Program-made: the position numbers and the translations under genes
Origin: CAZKMM01 sp964553915
GTDB lineage: Bacteria; RBG-13-61-14; DRUE01
DNA length: 11,071 nucleotides
Direction of reading: 5' to 3'
NCBI GenBank assembly: GCA_964553915.1
Contig: CAZKMM010000091.1
Location: forward strand, 1 to 11,071
Shown here: one piece after another, positions 6,936 to 11,071 of the stretch
Layout of the letters: each line of letters opens with the position of its first letter
Numbering within the stretch: position 1 is the stretch's first letter
The notes under the pieces: model-generated
What the model was told of the DNA's origin: nothing
What the model saw: the letters and a program-made list of their open reading frames with translations, nothing else
Databases searched by the model: none

Positions 6936-7571
6936 TCAGCCCCCAACTACTTTGCGGGCATAATCCTTGGCTTCGGTGGCATCTTTGCCGTAAAAATCTG
7001 CGCCGATTTCCTCAGCAAATTCCTGGCGAACCGGAGCCCCTCCCACCATAATCTTTAACTGCTCCCTTACTCCTGCCTGTTTTAAGGATTCAATAATATC
7101 TTTCATAGAAATCATTGTGGTAGTGAGAAGGGCACTCATTCCCACCAGTTGAGGCTGATGTTCCTTGACCGCCTGGACAAATTTTTCCGGACCCGCATCA
7201 ACTCCCAGGTCTATTACTTCAAAGCCAGCACCCTCCAGCATCATCTTTACCAGATTTTTTCCAATATCGTGAAGGTCACCTTTGACCGTGCCTAAGACAA
7301 TTTTTCCCTGAGCTTGAACCCCGGCTTCCTGAAGTTTGGGTCTTAAAACCTCCATAGACTTCTGCATTGCCCGGGCAGAGACGAGCATCTCCGGAATGAA
7401 ATATTCCCCTTTCTGGAAAAGCTCGCCTACTTCATCCATTGCCGGGATTAAAGCCTGGCTTAAAATCTCCTCTGCAGAAACCCCTTGATTTAACAGCTCC
7501 TCAACCAATTTTATACTTTCCTGGTCTTTTCCCTGCTTAACCAGTTCTTTTAGTTCCTCAAGTTTTTCCAT
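6936..7571 (-). CDS. Corrinoid (cobalamin)-binding methyl-carrier protein
   Basis: A 211-residue protein of the MtaC/MtbC/MtmC type, which carries a methyl group on a cobamide between a substrate methyltransferase and an acceptor enzyme. Residues 1-80 form the helical cap (B12-binding-2 domain), with PAMDEVGELF and GEYFIPEML. Residues about 88-211 form the Rossmann-like B12-binding domain. D99-L-H101-D-I-G104 supplies the lower-ligand His, followed by S146-A-L148 and G177-G178, the usual nucleotide-loop contacts. ATG 7571 is the start because AGGAGG (7584-7579) sits 7 nt upstream; an ATG at 7604 in the same frame would place that Shine-Dalgarno inside the coding region. No methyltransferase, uroporphyrinogen-decarboxylase-like partner or corrinoid-reactivating protein is in the window, so the substrate is unknown. 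The neighbours lon (81 nt upstream) and proS (26 nt downstream) do not suggest one. It could also serve in methionine synthesis or a Wood-Ljungdahl-type pathway. Confidence 0.9.
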   Translation of the reverse strand: MEKLEELKELVKQGKDQESIKLVEELLNQGVSAEEILSQALIPAMDEVGELFQKGEYFIPEMLVSARAMQKSMEVLRPKLQEAGVQAQGKIVLGTVKGDLHDIGKNLVKMMLEGAGFEVIDLGVDAGPEKFVQAVKEHQPQLVGMSALLTTTMISMKDIIESLKQAGVREQLKIMVGGAPVRQEFAEEIGADFYGKDATEAKDYARKVVGG

Positions 7572-7578
7572 TATTCTC

Positions 7579-7584
7579 CCTCCT
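7579..7584 (-). promoter_or_regulatory. Ribosome binding site that fixes the corrinoid protein start
   Basis: AGGAGG on the minus strand lies 7 nt before ATG 7571, within a longer purine tract. It decides in favour of 7571 over the in-frame ATG at 7604. Confidence 0.8.
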
Positions 7585-7607
7585 TCCCTGCTTATTAAAA
7601 GCATACA

Positions 7608-7636
7608 AAAATATCATTTTTTGAGGAATTAGTAAA
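7608..7636 (-). promoter_or_regulatory. Possible weak promoter for the corrinoid protein gene
   Basis: On the minus strand TTTACT (7636-7631) and TATTTT (7613-7608) each match four of six sigma-70 consensus bases and are spaced 17 nt apart, in the 81-nt gap after lon. A start near 7601 would give a leader of about 30 nt with the AGGAGG in it. The gap is A/T-rich, so matches of this quality can arise by chance, and read-through from lon is equally possible. I see no terminator hairpin after lon. Confidence 0.3.
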
Positions 7637-7652
7637 GGAAGAAAGGAATTTT

Positions 7653-10100
7653 TTACATCACCGGTGGGGGAGCGCTATCTCCTTCACCCTCCGGTTTGCT
7701 CAGCTCTTTGGATTCTTCTTCCTCAGGCTCTTTCTTTTCCGGTGAAAGGATATTCTCGGTGAGAGCGTTTTTGATCACCTCATCCATATGTTCCACCAGA
7801 ATAATATTCAAGGCAGAGATAATTTTCTTGGGAACTTCAGAAAGGTCTTTTTCATTTTCTCTGGGAATTAAGACATTTTTAATTCCACCCCGCTGAGCGG
7901 CAAGGAGCTTTTCTTTAAGACCACCTACCGGAAGCACCCTGCCCCTCAGGGTTATCTCTCCGGTCATTGCGACATTATGCCGAACCGCTACCCTGGTAAA
8001 GGCACTGGCAATGGCAACCGCCAGAGCAATCCCGGCGCTGGGACCATCCTTGGGAGTAGCTCCTTCCGGGATATGGATATGAATATCGTGTTTCAGATAG
8101 AAATCTTCCGGAAGATTCAGCTCTTTTGCCCGGGAGCGGATATAACTCATTGCCGCCTGGGCGCTCTCCTGCATCACCTCTCCCAGATTACCGGTAATCA
8201 GGAGCTTGCCCTTGCCCGAAACCACGGCTACTTCTACCTGCAAAAGCTCTCCGCCCATTTCGGTCCAGGCAAGACCAGTAGCAACTCCCACCAGGTCTTT
8301 TTCTTCTGCCTTGCCATAACGGAATCTGGGCACTCCCAGATATTTGGGAATGGATTGAGCGGTAATTTTGAAGTTCTTTTTCCCTTCCTTTGCTACCTCT
8401 TTGGCGATTTTTCTCATAATGCTGGCAATTTCTCGCTCCAGGCTTCTCACTCCTGCTTCCCGGGTATATTGCCGGATAATGGTCAGAATGGCATTATCAG
8501 AAAATTCTATCTCCACCTCTTCCAGGCTGTGCTCCTTTTTCTGCTTGGGAATCAGCCAGCCCTTGGCAATTTGTAATTTGTCCATCTCAGTGTAGCCTTC
8601 CAGACGGATTATCTCCATCCGGTCACGCAGTGCTGGCGGGATAGTATGAAGCTGGTTGGCGGTGCAGATGAACATCACCTTAGAAAGGTCATAATCCAGG
8701 TCTATGTAATGGTCCTGGAACATATAGTTCTGCTCCGGGTCCAGCACCTCCATTAAAGCTGCACTCGGGTCACCCCTAAAATCCGAGCTCAATTTATCAA
8801 TCTCATCCAGCATAAATACCGGGTTGATTACCCCTGCCCGCTTCATTCCCTGAATGATTTTTCCGGGAAGAGCACCGATATAGGTCCGGCGATGTCCCCG
8901 AATTTCTGCTTCGTCCCGAACTCCGCCCAGACTGATTCGGACAAACTTCCTCCCCATAGAACGGGCAACCGATTTGCCCAGAGAGGTTTTTCCCACTCCC
9001 GGCGGTCCCACTAAACAGAGAATTGGACCCCGGAGTTTTCCCGCCAGCTTTTGAACCGCAAGATATTCTAAAATCCTTTGCTTGACCTTTTCCAGACCAT
9101 AATGGTCCTCGTTTAAAATTTTTTCTGCCTCGGTCAGGTCAATTTTATCCTCGGTTTTTTCGGTCCAGGGCAGGTTCAAAATCCAGTCAATATAGTTGCG
9201 CACCACAGTCGCTTCTGCGCTCATCGGACTCATCATCTTGAATTTTTTCAGCTCCCGCTGGACCTTTTCATAAGCTTCCGGGGTGAGCTTTTTCTTTTTC
9301 AGCCTCTCTTCCAGCTCCTGATACTCGGTGCGAAAATCATCCTTCTCCCCCAGCTCCCGCTGTATTGCCCGCATCTGCTCGTTGAGGTAATATTCCTTCT
9401 GGGTGCGCTCCATCTGCTTTTTCACTCTTGCCCGAATCTTCTTCTCCACCTGCAGGATTTCAATCTCCGCCTGCATCAACTCATATAACTTCTCCAGCCT
9501 TTTGGTGGGGTCTTCAATTTCCAGAATTTCTTGCTTATCTTCCAGCTTGAGATTGAGATGAGCAACAATGGTATCAGCAAGTCTTCCCGGCTCGTCAATG
9601 CTGGAAACACTCACCAGCATATCCGGAGGAATTTTCTTGTTGAGCTTGACATAAGTTTCAAAGGTGGAATTAATGGAGCGAATCAAAGCCTCGGTCTCTA
9701 CTGTGGTGGCATTATCTTCTTCTATCTCTTCTATTTCTACCAGGAAAAAATCTATTCTTGGCAGGTATCTACGAATCCGGGCTCGTTTTTTTCCTTCCAC
9801 CAGAATTTTTACTGTGCCGTCCGGGAGCCGGAGCAGTTGAATAATGGTGCTCACGGTTCCCACAGTATAAATATCTTCCGGGGAGGGGTCATTGGTTTTG
9901 GCACTTTTTTGAGCCGCGAGCAGGATGCCCTTGTCAGAATTCATTGCCTCTTCCAGGGCATTAATGCTCTTTTCCCTTCCCACAAACAAAGGCACCACCA
10001 TATAAGGAAAAACCACCATATCCCGGAGAGGTAGAAGCGGGATGGTTTTAATTTCTCCCTTTTTTCTTCCTTGATTCGGATCTGGTTCCCGATAAAACAT
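7653..10100 (-). CDS. lon: ATP-dependent Lon protease
   Basis: A cytosolic ring-forming AAA+ serine protease that degrades misfolded and short-lived regulatory proteins. The 815 residues contain an N-terminal substrate-recognition domain (about 20-210, starting IPLLPLRDMVVFP), a coiled-coil linker (about 210-285) and the AAA+ module. Walker A is GPPGVGKT (365-372) and Walker B is FMLDEID. The protease domain has the catalytic dyad S688 in GPSAG and K731 in GGLKEK, with the same 43-residue spacing as in E. coli Lon. The last 30 or so residues form an acidic, Ser/Pro-rich tail ending PPPVM, longer than in the E. coli or B. subtilis protein and probably disordered. GAGGTGA just before ATG 10100 supports the start. 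The gene follows clpX by 11 nt, so the two are almost certainly one transcription unit and probably translationally coupled. Confidence 0.98.
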   Translation of the reverse strand: MFYREPDPNQGRKKGEIKTIPLLPLRDMVVFPYMVVPLFVGREKSINALEEAMNSDKGILLAAQKSAKTNDPSPEDIYTVGTVSTIIQLLRLPDGTVKILVEGKKRARIRRYLPRIDFFLVEIEEIEEDNATTVETEALIRSINSTFETYVKLNKKIPPDMLVSVSSIDEPGRLADTIVAHLNLKLEDKQEILEIEDPTKRLEKLYELMQAEIEILQVEKKIRARVKKQMERTQKEYYLNEQMRAIQRELGEKDDFRTEYQELEERLKKKKLTPEAYEKVQRELKKFKMMSPMSAEATVVRNYIDWILNLPWTEKTEDKIDLTEAEKILNEDHYGLEKVKQRILEYLAVQKLAGKLRGPILCLVGPPGVGKTSLGKSVARSMGRKFVRISLGGVRDEAEIRGHRRTYIGALPGKIIQGMKRAGVINPVFMLDEIDKLSSDFRGDPSAALMEVLDPEQNYMFQDHYIDLDYDLSKVMFICTANQLHTIPPALRDRMEIIRLEGYTEMDKLQIAKGWLIPKQKKEHSLEEVEIEFSDNAILTIIRQYTREAGVRSLEREIASIMRKIAKEVAKEGKKNFKITAQSIPKYLGVPRFRYGKAEEKDLVGVATGLAWTEMGGELLQVEVAVVSGKGKLLITGNLGEVMQESAQAAMSYIRSRAKELNLPEDFYLKHDIHIHIPEGATPKDGPSAGIALAVAIASAFTRVAVRHNVAMTGEITLRGRVLPVGGLKEKLLAAQRGGIKNVLIPRENEKDLSEVPKKIISALNIILVEHMDEVIKNALTENILSPEKKEPEEEESKELSKPEGEGDSAPPPVM

Positions 10101-10111
10101 AGTTCACCTCG

Positions 10112-11071
10112 CTAGGAAGCAATTTCTATTTCTTTTTCATATTCCAGGATGGGCTTTTCTCTTTTCTCAATCACTTCCTCATTTATCACGCATCCCCGCA
10201 CATTTTTCTTGCTCGGGATATCATACATTACATCCAGCATTACTTCTTCCAAGATGGCGCGCAAGCCCCGGGCACCCATCTTTCTCCGAATTGCCTCCCG
10301 GGCAATGGCTCGCAGGGCACCATCAGTGAATTTAAGCTTGACATTATCAAAATCAAACAGCTTTTGATACTGCTTGATCAAGGCATTCCTGGGCTGGCGG
10401 AGAATTTCCACCAGAGCATCCTCGTCCAGCTCGTGCAGGGTTGCCACCACCGGAATTCTTCCCACAAATTCAGGAATCATTCCATATTTAATCAAATCCT
10501 CCGGCTGGACCATTGCCAGAATCTCTCCCAGTTCCCGCTCTTCTTTACTTATTAACTCTGCTCCAAAACCGAGCCCGCTTCCGGCAATTCTTTCTTCAAT
10601 TATCTTTTCCAGCCCAACAAAAGCGCCCCCGCAGATAAAAAGAATATTGGTAGTATTTACCTGCAGGAATTCCTGCTGGGGATGTTTTCTCCCGCCCTTA
10701 GGAGGAACATTGGCAATGGTGCCTTCCAGAATTTTTAAAAGTGCTTGCTGGACTCCTTCTCCTCCCACATCCCGGGTGATGCTCGGGTTTTCGCTTTTCC
10801 GACTTAATTTATCAATCTCATCAATATAAACAATCCCTCGCTCTGCTCGCTCAACATTATCATCCGCATTTCTTACCAGGCTTAAAATAATATTCTCCAC
10901 ATCTTCTCCTACATAACCGGCTTCGGTTAAGGAAGTAGCATCCGCAATGGTAAAAGGCACATCCAGGAATTTTGCCAGAGTCTGAGCCAGCAGGGTTTTG
11001 CCCGTGCCCGTGGGACCGACCAAAAGAATATTGCTTTTCTGTAATTCCACATCCCCGCTGGCGGATTGGGA
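10112..11071 (-). CDS. clpX: ATP-dependent Clp protease ATP-binding subunit ClpX (5' end outside window)
   Basis: The AAA+ unfoldase that feeds tagged proteins to ClpP. The reading frame is open to the right edge, so 319 residues are visible and the N-terminal zinc-binding domain, if present, is outside. The first visible residues (SGDVELQKSN) lead directly into Walker A GPTGTGKT. They are followed by the pore loop GYVGED, Walker B YIDEID, the RKH loop (GGRKHPQQ), the ClpP-docking loop as LGF in GSGLGFGAE (IGF in E. coli), the PEFVGRIP block and the sensor-2 motif GARGLR. A GTG at 11050 falls inside the conserved core and is not the start. The LGF loop implies that a ClpP partner exists; clpP commonly lies directly upstream of clpX, but that is outside this window. 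lon follows 11 nt downstream. Confidence 0.97.
   Translation of the reverse strand, partial: SQSASGDVELQKSNILLVGPTGTGKTLLAQTLAKFLDVPFTIADATSLTEAGYVGEDVENIILSLVRNADDNVERAERGIVYIDEIDKLSRKSENPSITRDVGGEGVQQALLKILEGTIANVPPKGGRKHPQQEFLQVNTTNILFICGGAFVGLEKIIEERIAGSGLGFGAELISKEERELGEILAMVQPEDLIKYGMIPEFVGRIPVVATLHELDEDALVEILRQPRNALIKQYQKLFDFDNVKLKFTDGALRAIAREAIRRKMGARGLRAILEEVMLDVMYDIPSKKNVRGCVINEEVIEKREKPILEYEKEIEIAS

Noticed and set aside
7572..7604. Upstream in-frame ATG (7604) for the corrinoid protein
   Set aside because: The added 11 codons contain the strong AGGAGG that clearly serves ATG 7571, and the family starts at the shorter position.
7977..8576. Open frame of 199 codons on the plus strand inside lon
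   Set aside because: It is antisense to the conserved protease domain of Lon, has no recognisable domain or ribosome site, and its composition mirrors the lon codons.
10374..10829. Open frame of 151 codons on the plus strand inside clpX
   Set aside because: It is a shadow of the conserved AAA+ core of ClpX, Ser/Pro-rich as expected from reading that gene backwards.
1..11071. Defence island, phage, transposon or CRISPR content
   Set aside because: Nearly every base is accounted for by housekeeping or envelope genes. No direct-repeat array, transposase, integrase or restriction gene is visible.

Overview
This window looks like ordinary chromosome from a bacterium of moderate G+C that I cannot place with confidence. 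The gene content (bacterial-type ProRS, Lon, ClpX, DinB and a DUF4124 envelope protein) is bacterial. A fructose-1,6-bisphosphate aldolase/phosphatase (the type common in archaea and some deep-branching, often thermophilic or autotrophic bacteria) and a stand-alone corrinoid protein hint at an anaerobe with one-carbon or gluconeogenic metabolism. That lifestyle is inference only. I see no rRNA, tRNA, CRISPR array, insertion sequence or phage gene.

Layout. Positions 1-821 (minus) hold the N-terminal part of a multi-pass membrane protein that runs off the left edge. It is divergent from dinB (872-2086, plus), a Y-family DNA polymerase. dinB overlaps by ATGA a small DUF4124 membrane protein gene (2083-2691, plus). 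That gene meets, tail to tail with a 19-nt overlap, a membrane-anchored M28 metallopeptidase gene (2673-3848, minus). A 118-nt divergent intergenic region follows, with a near-consensus sigma-70 promoter and two perfect inverted repeats. It drives the FBP aldolase/phosphatase gene (3967-5136, plus).

The right half is all minus strand: clpX (5' part outside the window), lon, a corrinoid-protein gene and proS, reading from 11071 down to 5146. clpX and lon are 11 nt apart and very likely co-transcribed. The corrinoid gene follows lon after 81 nt, with its own strong ribosome binding site and a possible weak promoter. proS follows it by 26 nt. proS and the aldolase/phosphatase gene converge across a 15-nt palindrome.

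Taken together: a proteostasis module (ClpX, Lon), a translation gene (ProRS), a carbon-metabolism gene (FBPA/P), a methyl-carrier protein with no visible partner, DNA damage tolerance (DinB) and two or three envelope proteins. I do not see a convincing new multi-gene system. The best leads are local: a Cys/His cluster inserted in the aldolase/phosphatase, the palindromes around its promoter, a two-codon minigene with a good Shine-Dalgarno ahead of the M28 peptidase, and the orphan corrinoid protein beside proS.
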